DNA of 6,912 nucleotides from contig JAHFTM010000100.1 of NCBI GenBank assembly GCA_023269335.1, forward strand, positions 1-6,912, given 5' to 3'. A program made the translations under genes and the position numbers. Origin of the DNA: Chlamydiia bacterium (GTDB taxonomy: Bacteria > Chlamydiota > Chlamydiia > Chlamydiales > FEN-1388). The number at the start of each line of letters is the position of its first letter. The first letter of the stretch is position 1. This document shows, piece by piece, positions 1 through 5,198 of this stretch. The notes beneath the pieces were generated by a model. It worked only from the letters and a program-made list of their open reading frames with translations. It did not search any database and was not told the origin of the DNA.

Positions 1-353
1 TTAATCCAGTAGAGCGGTACAAGCAGCCTGATCGCTAAAAAATGGTCGCGGCAATAGGGAAATTCATGCAAATATTGAGGGAAATTGCCTCCATTTTCTA
101 CATCAGGATTCTGCTCTTGAAAAAAGAGTAGTCGATCGAGAATGGCCTTTGCCTCTTGCATATTCTCTAATGTCTTCGTACGGAAAAGTGCTAAACAAAA
201 AAGCATATTCTCATAGACTGGGATCGCAAGAGCTGTGTTTTCAGGCATATGCGGGTTGTAATGGATAAGAGCTGTTTCTTCTTTTTGCAATGCTCTGCCG
301 CTTTGACATGAAAGCTCAACTATTTTTCTTATTAGATCATCTTTTGTATTCAT
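1..353 (-). CDS. Unidentified conserved-looking protein, N-terminal 117 residues (runs off left edge)
   Basis: An open frame starts at the ATG at 353-351 and stays open to the window edge, so only the N-terminal 117 residues are visible. I do not recognise the family. The visible part is soluble, with no signal peptide or membrane segment. It is helical at first (through about residue 85), then has an aromatic stretch around residues 88-117 with the motif NGGNFPQYLHEFPYC, which looks like a conserved active-site or ligand-binding segment. The start is supported by a 4-base ATGA overlap with the stop of the upstream SDR gene (start 353-351, stop 352-350), which implies translational coupling. 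Its position as fourth gene of a pterin/folate operon suggests a linked role, but that is inference from context only. Confidence that the frame is coding is high; function is unknown. Confidence 0.75.
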   Translation of the reverse strand, partial: MNTKDDLIRKIVELSCQSGRALQKEETALIHYNPHMPENTALAIPVYENMLFCLALFRTKTLENMQEAKAILDRLLFFQEQNPDVENGGNFPQYLHEFPYCRDHFLAIRLLVPLYWI

Positions 354-1069
354 AGACTGATTGCGCCTGCAATTTCAATGTTTTGCCCCGTAATGTAGCC
401 ATTTGCATCGTCTAGTAAGAAGGCGCACACCCTGGCGACTTCAGCAAAGGTTCCTAGCCTTTTCATCGGAAGCAGATCGATATTTTTAGGCATATCAATC
501 GAATGTTCTAGCCTTCCTGGAGAGACCATATTGACCCGTACACCAAAAGGCGCAAGCTCCTTAGCAGATGATTTGGTAAACGACCACAGTGCCATCTTCG
601 ATGCAGTATAGACTGCCGAGCGACAGTCTGCACGCACACCTAAAAGTCCTGATGTGCCCACATTCAAAATCACCCCTTTTGCTATCTTGATCTGATCGAT
701 AAGGTACTTGCTGAGAAGGTAAGGGGCAAAAAAATTAGTTTGAAAAAGAGCTTGAGCTTCTTCAAGCTCTGTATCTTCTATAGTTTTGACAACATAGTGA
801 CCAACATTATTGATCAAGTTCTTAGTTACCTTAAAGTGCGTTTTATAGCGCTCCACAAACTCTACAGTTGAACCACTCGTATCAAAACTACCTTGAATAA
901 GTTCTGCCTCAACACCCAAAGCTCTACACTCAGCGACTACTTTTTCAGCTTCTGTTTTACTCGTTTTGTACTGCAAGCAAACGGCATGTCCATTCTTGGC
1001 AAGCGTCTTACAAATCACAGCTCCCAGATTTTTAGCACCCCCAGTCACAAGCGTCCATTTTGTCGACAT
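350..1069 (-). CDS. Short-chain dehydrogenase/reductase, pteridine reductase (PTR1/FolM)- or FabG-like
   Basis: A 239-residue single-domain NAD(P)H-dependent SDR, the usual length for the classical family. Visible motifs are the cofactor loop TGGAKNLG (residues 9-16), NNVG (87-90), Asn112, Ser140, and YTASK with catalytic Tyr154 and Lys158, followed by SPG (183-185) and a C-terminal YITGQ (225-229). The N-terminal run and the IDMP segment near 191-194 resemble pteridine reductase PTR1, and the gene lies 2 bases after folB, so a pterin or dihydrofolate reductase role is plausible. However, the Arg typical of the PTR1/FolM TGX3RXG motif is Asn14. The PTR1 active-site Asp position appears to be Ser140, as in ordinary FabG-like enzymes. 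A weak purine-rich site (AGAGAA) precedes the ATG. The SDR fold is near certain; the substrate is not. Confidence 0.9.
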   Translation of the reverse strand: MSTKWTLVTGGAKNLGAVICKTLAKNGHAVCLQYKTSKTEAEKVVAECRALGVEAELIQGSFDTSGSTVEFVERYKTHFKVTKNLINNVGHYVVKTIEDTELEEAQALFQTNFFAPYLLSKYLIDQIKIAKGVILNVGTSGLLGVRADCRSAVYTASKMALWSFTKSSAKELAPFGVRVNMVSPGRLEHSIDMPKNIDLLPMKRLGTFAEVARVCAFLLDDANGYITGQNIEIAGAISL

Positions 1070-1071
1070 AA

Positions 1072-1419
1072 TTATTCTCTTTTACGTTCAATTTCAACAA
1101 AAGCTGTGTCACACAAAAGCAGTGCTTTCGGCTTGGCAACGTGCAGCCATACTTCTTCCACCGTTGGAAACTGCTCAAAAATTTCATTACAAATAAGCCA
1201 GGCTAGCGATTCGAGAAGATGAAACTCTCTACTATGGGCAAGCGTTTCTATGAGCTCGGCAACTTTGCCATAGTCAACTGTAGCTTGAAGTGTGTCTTTA
1301 TTTTGAAAATGAGTCTTAAGCCTCAGGTCAATAGTAATTGCGCGCCTCTGAAGTCGCTCTTCAGCAAAACAGCCGATGATGCAGTCGACCTGTAATTTTG
1401 AAATACCAATCGTAATCAT
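1072..1419 (-). CDS. folB: Dihydroneopterin aldolase
   Basis: FolB converts 7,8-dihydroneopterin to 6-hydroxymethyl-7,8-dihydropterin plus glycolaldehyde in cytoplasmic folate synthesis. The 115-residue product matches the family's usual length of about 115-125. With this start, visible motifs are IIGCFAEERLQRR near residues 14-26 (the family's I-G-x-x-x-x-E-R-x-x-x-Q/R strand-turn, with the conserved Glu), VDYGKV near 48-53, HLLESLAWLICNEIF near 67-81 (containing the substrate-anchoring Glu helix), and AKPKAL near 94-99 (with the conserved Lys). The chosen ATG (1419-1417) gives an ATGA overlap with the Nudix stop (1418-1416), the same arrangement as at the SDR/unknown junction, and an N-terminus like that of E. 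coli FolB. An upstream ATG at 1437 would add six residues and has no ribosome site. FolX-type epimerase activity cannot be excluded. Confidence 0.9.
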   Translation of the reverse strand: MITIGISKLQVDCIIGCFAEERLQRRAITIDLRLKTHFQNKDTLQATVDYGKVAELIETLAHSREFHLLESLAWLICNEIFEQFPTVEEVWLHVAKPKALLLCDTAFVEIERKRE

Positions 1420-1856
1420 GATCTGTATATGTACCATTGGATAAAAACTTGTGCTTCTTTCGTTAACAAGAGCTTTTGTGCCTCAAAAGGAGGTACCCAA
1501 ACAAAATCATCACTGTCATCTTGCAAGAGAACATCTTCTTTTGTTTGCAATGCACTTAACTTGCAAACGTACTCGTGTATGACAAAATGGCTTCTTCTAT
1601 AATACTCATCTGAGAAAATAGAGTCGATAGTCAGCGCATACTGTACAGAGACAACCTCAAGTCCACACTTTTCTTTTAAGGCATGGCAAAGTGCCGGCTC
1701 ACGCGCCTCCCCTAAATGAACCTTGCCGTCTGGTAGTGCATAGTGATCATTCCACTCCTTTGAACGGATAAGGAGAATATCACCATCATTTGCTACAACA
1801 AGACCGCTTACAGTAACTTGTGGATAGTATTCTTCAGGATGCATAGTGTTTTTCAT
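1416..1856 (-). CDS. Nudix-fold protein with degenerate Nudix box
   Basis: A 146-residue protein with the MutT/Nudix layout: N-terminal strands (residues 13-30, VTVSGLVVANDGDILLIR), then YALPDGKVHLGE, which corresponds to the usual W-x-L-P-G-G-x-x-x-x-G-E, then the Nudix helix. Against GX5EX7REUXEEXGU, Gly44, Glu50, Leu60, Glu62, Gly65 and Leu66 fit. The R-E pair is His58-Ala59 and the second Glu of EE is Lys63, so two of the usual metal-binding Glu residues are missing. Classical diphosphohydrolase activity is therefore doubtful. It is the first gene of the operon and its stop overlaps the folB start by 4 bases. The tempting role is dihydroneopterin triphosphate pyrophosphatase, the step between FolE and FolB, but the lost residues argue for caution; binding or regulation are alternatives. 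The start could also be Met5 (1844). Confidence 0.85.
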   Translation of the reverse strand: MKNTMHPEEYYPQVTVSGLVVANDGDILLIRSKEWNDHYALPDGKVHLGEAREPALCHALKEKCGLEVVSVQYALTIDSIFSDEYYRRSHFVIHEYVCKLSALQTKEDVLLQDDSDDFVWVPPFEAQKLLLTKEAQVFIQWYIYRS

Positions 1857-1939
1857 GCCTTGAGTATAATAAAATATGCTAAAAAATACAGCTAAAGACT
1901 TAGAATAGCGGATCGATTTAAATTTTGGAGTATCGTCTT
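1857..1939. promoter_or_regulatory. Divergent promoter region, folate operon (-) and FliO-like operon (+)
   Basis: These 83 bp separate two outward-reading gene clusters, so promoters for both should lie here. For the plus strand, TAGAAT at 1901-1906 is a plausible -10 box about 34 bases before the ATG at 1940; no convincing -35 box was found. For the minus strand, the AT-rich stretch around 1865-1873 reads TATTATAC on that strand and is a plausible -10 box. It would place transcription start very close to the Nudix start codon, giving a very short leader. The region is strongly AT-rich. Both assignments are by eye. Confidence 0.4.
1927..1930 (+). promoter_or_regulatory. Shine-Dalgarno GGAG that fixes the FliO-like start
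   Basis: GGAG lies 9 bases before the ATG at 1940. It selects that ATG over the in-frame TTG at 1925, which would overlap the ribosome site and add five non-hydrophobic residues ahead of the signal peptide. Confidence 0.6.
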
Positions 1940-2440
1940 ATGAGATCCATTTGCCTCTTTGCGCTTCTTTTCTTATCAAGCTTTGGAGCTACTATCAATG
2001 CCGAAGCAAACCCAAAAGAAGAAAGCCCAAAAGAAGAAAGCCCAACGCCCGCTCCAGCAAAAATTATTGAAAAAACAGCACCGGCAGCTCAGTCAACTAC
2101 CAGTAACACTCTGAATAAAGAAACCACTCCTTATTTTTCTGATGATGAGCTTCAACAAGATAAAAACGGCGCACAAGAGACACATTTCGGAGAGCTTTTA
2201 GTACGCATGCTTTTAATTTTAACCGTGACTATCGTTGCCCTTGTAATTATTTCTTGGCTTGCTAAGCGTTTTTTATATTCCCGAATGCAAGATCTTAACC
2301 GCGCAAGCCGCATTCAAATACTTGAAAAGCGTACGCTCTCTCCTAAGTCAATGCTTTACATTGTTAAAATTGACGAAGAAGAGCTGGCTATAGCAGAGTT
2401 TCCAAATGGAGTGCAGCTACTGAAAGTACTATCCAAATAA
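1940..2440 (+). CDS. FliO-domain inner-membrane protein (type III export-associated)
   Basis: A 166-residue protein in four parts. There is an N-terminal signal peptide (about 1-21, MRSICLFALLFLSSFGATINA); a low-complexity, Pro/Glu/Ala-rich periplasmic stretch (about 22-80) that includes the tandem PKEESPKEES; a single transmembrane helix (about 87-107) followed by basic residues (AKR); and a cytoplasmic C-terminal domain (about 120-163) with SRIQILEKRTLSPKSMLYIV then a Glu-rich strand and PNGVQLL. The last part matches the pattern of FliO, the small protein that helps assemble the FliP/FliQ/FliR export gate in flagellar type III systems. Two genes downstream lies a type III secretion chaperone, so a role in assembling or holding the chlamydial injectisome gate is plausible but inferred. 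No other flagellar gene is visible. FliO sequences are short and divergent, so this needs a profile search. Confidence 0.7.
   Translation: MRSICLFALLFLSSFGATINAEANPKEESPKEESPTPAPAKIIEKTAPAAQSTTSNTLNKETTPYFSDDELQQDKNGAQETHFGELLVRMLLILTVTIVALVIISWLAKRFLYSRMQDLNRASRIQILEKRTLSPKSMLYIVKIDEEELAIAEFPNGVQLLKVLSK
2011..2045 (+). repeat. Tandem 15-bp repeat inside the FliO-like gene (PKEES units)
   Basis: Two perfect copies of CCCAAAAGAAGAAAG (2011-2025 and 2026-2040) are followed by a 5-base partial third copy. The unit is a multiple of three, so copy-number change would lengthen or shorten the periplasmic linker without a frameshift. Confidence 0.85.
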
Positions 2441-2443
2441 TTT

Positions 2444-2464
2444 GGCCGGCTATTAAAATCGGCC
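2444..2464 (+). terminator. Small GC stem-loop between FliO-like and lipoprotein genes
   Basis: GGCCG (2444-2448) pairs with CGGCC (2460-2464), closed by a possible G-U pair, with a loop of about 9-11 bases. It begins 3 bases after the FliO-like stop codon. The following sequence is TTCTCAAAAT, which is not a real U-tract, so a strong intrinsic terminator is unlikely. Attenuation, RNA processing or mRNA stabilisation between two genes of one operon is an equally good reading. Confidence 0.35.
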
Positions 2465-2483
2465 TTCTCAAAATGAGGCACCC

Positions 2484-2645
2484 ATGCTTAAAAAACTTTT
2501 TTTTATATTACTGCTCGTTGCAACAAGCTCCTGCTGGCGTATGCCGGAAGAAGGAGAGGTAAGCACGCTACCAAATGTCAATAATCCAAGCCTTATTCAT
2601 AAGCCGAGCTCTGATATGATACCCACACCTGAAGTTGGCTACTAA
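2484..2645 (+). CDS. Small probable lipoprotein (53 residues)
   Basis: A 53-codon frame begins at the ATG at 2484, with GAGG at 2475-2478 five bases upstream. The N-terminus has two Lys (residues 3-4), a hydrophobic core FFILLLVA (about 6-13) and then TSSC with Cys17. This is a lipoprotein-type signal, although Thr rather than Leu at -3 makes the lipobox non-canonical. The mature part is about 37 residues, polar, Pro- and Asn-rich, with no recognisable domain. It sits on the same strand between the FliO-like gene (43 bp upstream) and the chaperone gene (36 bp downstream). A role at the envelope, possibly linked to secretion, is suggested by position only. An 8-base T tract (2497-2504) within the signal sequence is a possible slippage site. 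I do not recognise a homologue. Confidence 0.65.
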   Translation: MLKKLFFILLLVATSSCWRMPEEGEVSTLPNVNNPSLIHKPSSDMIPTPEVGY

Positions 2646-2666
2646 ACAGCGCTTGCAAACATCAAC

Positions 2667-2675
2667 AAGGAAGAG
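2667..2675 (+). promoter_or_regulatory. Ribosome binding site of the chaperone gene
   Basis: AAGGAAGAG ends 6 bases before the ATG at 2682. It is the most purine-rich leader in the plus-strand operon, fitting a chaperone that may be needed in larger amounts than the genes after it, which lack comparable sites. Confidence 0.6.
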
Positions 2676-2681
2676 ACTATT

Positions 2682-3152
2682 ATGATTAAAATTGCTCAAC
2701 ACAGCTTGCTTACTGAGCTTAAAAAGATGAATTTAGACGCTCAAGTGCAAGAAGAGACCAACCAGATCTTTATTATTTTCAAACATGAAAAGCGCGAGTT
2801 CCCACTCTTCATCCGCATTTTGCACGATGGCGAACTTTTGCAGCTGCTTACATTCATCCCCACGCATGTCAAAAAAGAGTGTGTCAATGATATCAGTCGC
2901 TTTTTACACATGGTTAATAAAGAGCTGGATGTTCCCGGCTTTTGCTTAGACGAGATGTCAGGAACAGTGTTTTATCGCCTACTTCTTCCTACACTTAAAA
3001 AAGAGCTTTCAAACGACATTTTTGAAGCCTTTTTAAACACCTCGCAAGTCGTCTGCAAAACGTTTTCAGCAGCTATCGAAGCTATCTCAAGTGGCGTGAT
3101 GTCGCTTGATGAAGTGATCAAAAAATCACAAGAACAGGTAGCCAAAGCATAA
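2682..3152 (+). CDS. CesT-like type III secretion chaperone, Mcsc (CT260) homologue
   Basis: A 156-residue, soluble protein with the size and alpha/beta character of class I type III secretion chaperones. Segments that look conserved are NQIFIIF (about 27-33), FPLFIRILHDGELLQLLTFIP (about 40-60), the HMVNKELDVPGFCLDE stretch (about 76-91) and VFYRLLLP (about 96-103). These recall chlamydial CT260 (Mcsc), a chaperone reported to bind several secreted inclusion-membrane proteins. The C-terminus (about 115-156) is helical and amphipathic. The strongest support is context: the same downstream order dnaQ, mqnD, mqnB as at the C. trachomatis locus, recalled from memory. The gene ends 5 bases before dnaQ. 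The YbjN/CesT fold assignment is confident; its cargo is unknown, and a local effector such as the F-box protein at 5199-6557 is only a possibility. Confidence 0.8.
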   Translation: MIKIAQHSLLTELKKMNLDAQVQEETNQIFIIFKHEKREFPLFIRILHDGELLQLLTFIPTHVKKECVNDISRFLHMVNKELDVPGFCLDEMSGTVFYRLLLPTLKKELSNDIFEAFLNTSQVVCKTFSAAIEAISSGVMSLDEVIKKSQEQVAKA

Positions 3153-3157
3153 AAACT

Positions 3158-3805
3158 ATGGCACTACGCTTTATTTTTTTTGACACAGAGACAACTGGGA
3201 CTCATGCTGCACGTGATCGCATTATTGAAATTGCAGCCTTCGATCCTTTGAGGGGCAAGACTTTCGAAATGCTGATCAATCCGGGAATTCCTATCCCCAA
3301 AGATGCCACCTTTGTGCATAAAATTACTGATGCGATGGTTCAACAGTCACCCTCTTTTAAAGAGGTAGCCATCCAGTTTCTTGAATTTTGTGCCGGCGAC
3401 GTGGCACTCATAGCGCATAATAATATCGCCTTCGACAAACCCTTCTTAGAAGCTGAGATGAAAAGAGCAGATCTTACCATTCCTGCTCAGTGGCTTTTTA
3501 TGGACTCTCTTGTCTGGGCACGCCGCTATCGCAAAGACCTGCCACGCCACTCGCTGCAGTACTTGCGCCAAATCTATGGCATTAAAGAAAACCAAGCACA
3601 CAGAGCCTTAAATGATGTGATGGTGCTCTATGAAGTATTTTGCTGCATGACCGATGACCTTTCACCAGACGATGTATACAGACTTCTTGCAAAAGCAGGG
3701 CTTGGTATCCGTCAAACACAAGCTGAGTCCATACAGCTGCTACCAACGCAATTGCAGACCGCTTTTATTGCCAAAGAACAAGAGAGCTATTCTCTTTTTT
3801 CATGA
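3158..3805 (+). CDS. dnaQ: DnaQ-family 3'-5' exonuclease (DEDDh)
   Basis: A 215-residue exonuclease of the DnaQ/RNase T superfamily. The three Exo motifs are complete: Exo I FDTETTG with Asp9 and Glu11; Exo II HNNIAFD with Asp93; Exo III HRALNDV with His148 and Asp153. This makes it a DEDDh enzyme using two metal ions, predicted to be active. HKIT near 54-57 is the usual family feature before Exo II. After the catalytic domain (about 1-165) a 50-residue tail contains SPDDVYRLLAKAG, possibly a small interaction helix. Chlamydiae are known to carry more than one DnaQ-like protein, so this may be either a proofreading subunit or a stand-alone nuclease. It starts 5 bases after the chaperone stop without a clear ribosome site, and its stop overlaps mqnD by ATGA, so coupled translation is likely. 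Confidence 0.9.
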   Translation: MALRFIFFDTETTGTHAARDRIIEIAAFDPLRGKTFEMLINPGIPIPKDATFVHKITDAMVQQSPSFKEVAIQFLEFCAGDVALIAHNNIAFDKPFLEAEMKRADLTIPAQWLFMDSLVWARRYRKDLPRHSLQYLRQIYGIKENQAHRALNDVMVLYEVFCCMTDDLSPDDVYRLLAKAGLGIRQTQAESIQLLPTQLQTAFIAKEQESYSLFS

Positions 3806-4629
3806 TGAATCTCGAATTTGCCTTTTCACCTTGCCCAAACGATACTTTTGCTTTCGATGGTTGGGTGCATAAGAAAATTCAAGCAGACTTCGCAGTGCAG
3901 CCCGCCTTACACGACATCTGGGAGCTAAATATACAAGCGCTTAAAGGTCGCTATCCTATCAGTAAAGTATCTGCTTACTGTCTTGGAAAAATCACCAAAG
4001 AGTATGCCATGCTGCCTACAGGATGCGCTCTAGGCTTTCACGCAGGACCAAAACTTATCGCAAAAAGGCCACTTGCAGCAGCAAAGCTTTCTGACTACAC
4101 AATAGCTGTTCCAGGCGAACATACAAGTGCGCATCTGCTTTTAGAAATTTTATTGGGTAAACCTAAAAAGATTATTTTCCTTCCCTATCATCAAATAGTG
4201 CCGGCAATATTGAATGGCTTATGCGATGGTGGAGTCATCATTCATGAAACGCGCTTTTCTTACCACCAGTATGGCCTCATTGAAGTAGCCGATTTAGGAG
4301 AGCTTTTCTCCAAAGAATATGGCCTGCCAATTCCCCTTGGCATGGTTGTGATCAAACGCAGCCTAGGCAAGGGCTTTGCCCAAATAATAACCAGAATCAT
4401 ACAGTCATCGATTGCCTTTGCCAAAATGAATCCACGCTCAAGTCTTGATTATGTAACCGAATTAAGCCAAGAAAAAGATAAAGCAATTATCCAAAAGCAT
4501 ATCGATCTGTATGTCAATGCTGACACATACGAGATCTCCAAGCAAAGCCTACAAGCCATTGAAACCCTGTTTCAAGTAGCGATAGATCGCAAGTTGCTTG
4601 ATAGATCAGCGCTTGAGTTTATGTTTTAA
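3802..4629 (+). CDS. mqnD: 1,4-dihydroxy-6-naphthoate synthase (menaquinone via futalosine)
   Basis: MqnD converts cyclic dehypoxanthinyl futalosine into 1,4-dihydroxy-6-naphthoate in the futalosine route to menaquinone, in the cytoplasm. The 275 residues match the family's length and its periplasmic-binding-protein-like fold. Visible hallmarks are FSPCPNDTFAFDGW (8-21), KVSAYCLG (55-62), GFHAGPKLIAKR (78-89), AVPGEHTSAHLLL (102-114), VIIHETRFSY with the probable catalytic His148 (145-154), and LPIPLGMVVIKR (175-186). The start overlaps the dnaQ stop (ATGATG; Met2 at 3805 is an alternative start). The next gene, mqnB, makes an earlier product of the same pathway, which confirms the assignment. 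MqnA, MqnC and MqnE are not in this window and must be elsewhere. Confidence 0.94.
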   Translation: MMNLEFAFSPCPNDTFAFDGWVHKKIQADFAVQPALHDIWELNIQALKGRYPISKVSAYCLGKITKEYAMLPTGCALGFHAGPKLIAKRPLAAAKLSDYTIAVPGEHTSAHLLLEILLGKPKKIIFLPYHQIVPAILNGLCDGGVIIHETRFSYHQYGLIEVADLGELFSKEYGLPIPLGMVVIKRSLGKGFAQIITRIIQSSIAFAKMNPRSSLDYVTELSQEKDKAIIQKHIDLYVNADTYEISKQSLQAIETLFQVAIDRKLLDRSALEFMF

Positions 4630-4631
4630 AT

Positions 4632-4635
4632 GGAG
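4632..4635 (+). promoter_or_regulatory. Shine-Dalgarno GGAG that fixes the mqnB start
   Basis: GGAG lies 6 bases before the ATG at 4642. The upstream in-frame ATG at 4630 directly abuts the mqnD stop, has no site of its own and overlaps this GGAG. The downstream start is therefore preferred. Confidence 0.6.
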
Positions 4636-4641
4636 CTACGG

Positions 4642-5196
4642 ATGCACTTGATCACCTTTGCAACTATTGAAGAAGCTCAGGCAACACTGACTACATTTCA
4701 AGCCAAAGAAGTGGAAGTAAACTTTTACTCAAGCTTCATTGGGAACATCCTCATTACTGGCATGGGGCCTGAAAAGACAAAAGCTTCCCTTTTGCGCTAT
4801 CTTGATAAGGCAGATCATTTTATTAACTTTGGCATCGCCGGTGCTTTACAAGATGATGTCAGCTCCACTACTCTTCTCCATCAAATCGCTCAAGTCACCG
4901 ATGAAAAGACACTTGACTGCATAGATCTTCTTGAGACAGGCCTCCATCTGCTCACCGTAGATGCACCTCTTTATGACACACAAAAACGAGATCTTTTCGC
5001 GCAACGCCATCATCTTGTTGACATGGAAGGCTATGTAATTGCCAAGCTTGCCAAAAGAAACAAGAAACGCTGCTCTCTTTACAAATTAGTCTCAGACTTT
5101 TGTAACGAAAGCACACACGAAGACATTATGAACAATCTCTCCACTCACTCTCAAACTCTTGCACAAGAGATAGAAAAATTATCTCTAACTCCATGA
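4642..5196 (+). CDS. mqnB: Futalosine hydrolase (MTAN-like nucleosidase)
   Basis: MqnB removes hypoxanthine from futalosine and belongs to the MTA/SAH nucleosidase fold. The 184-residue product is somewhat shorter than typical MTANs (about 230) but similar to the compact chlamydial protein CT263. Residues by the chosen start: FATIEEA (6-12) with the Glu expected to position the nucleophilic water; GMGPEKTKASLLRYL (40-54); FGIAGAL (63-69), the glycine loop; DMEGYVIA (127-134), the Met-Glu ribose-binding motif; and VSDFCNES (150-157) with Asp152 as likely purine-protonating acid. The missing length is mainly in the middle, where MTANs carry loops for the nucleobase pocket. Pairing with mqnD supports futalosine as substrate, although chlamydial enzymes may also cleave MTA or SAH. 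It is the last gene of the plus-strand operon. Confidence 0.88.
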   Translation: MHLITFATIEEAQATLTTFQAKEVEVNFYSSFIGNILITGMGPEKTKASLLRYLDKADHFINFGIAGALQDDVSSTTLLHQIAQVTDEKTLDCIDLLETGLHLLTVDAPLYDTQKRDLFAQRHHLVDMEGYVIAKLAKRNKKRCSLYKLVSDFCNESTHEDIMNNLSTHSQTLAQEIEKLSLTP

Positions 5197-5198
5197 GG

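Noticed and set aside
1..3. TTA at the left edge as the stop codon of the first minus-strand gene
   Set aside because: It is out of frame with the start at 353; the reading frame stays open through the edge, so the gene is partial.
893..1222. Plus-strand frames at 893-1222 and 966-1196
   Set aside because: They lie opposite the SDR and folB genes, have no recognisable motif or ribosome site, and are explained as antisense shadows.
3174..3181. Run of eight T near the start of dnaQ as a phase-variation tract
   Set aside because: It encodes ordinary Phe/Ile codons just before the Exo I motif in an AT-rich genome; eight bases is short and nothing else suggests variation.
3654..3872. Plus-strand frame across the dnaQ/mqnD junction
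   Set aside because: Out of frame with two well-supported genes and without protein-like features.
4739..4924. Plus-strand frame inside mqnB
   Set aside because: Overlaps conserved nucleosidase motifs in another frame; no start signal.
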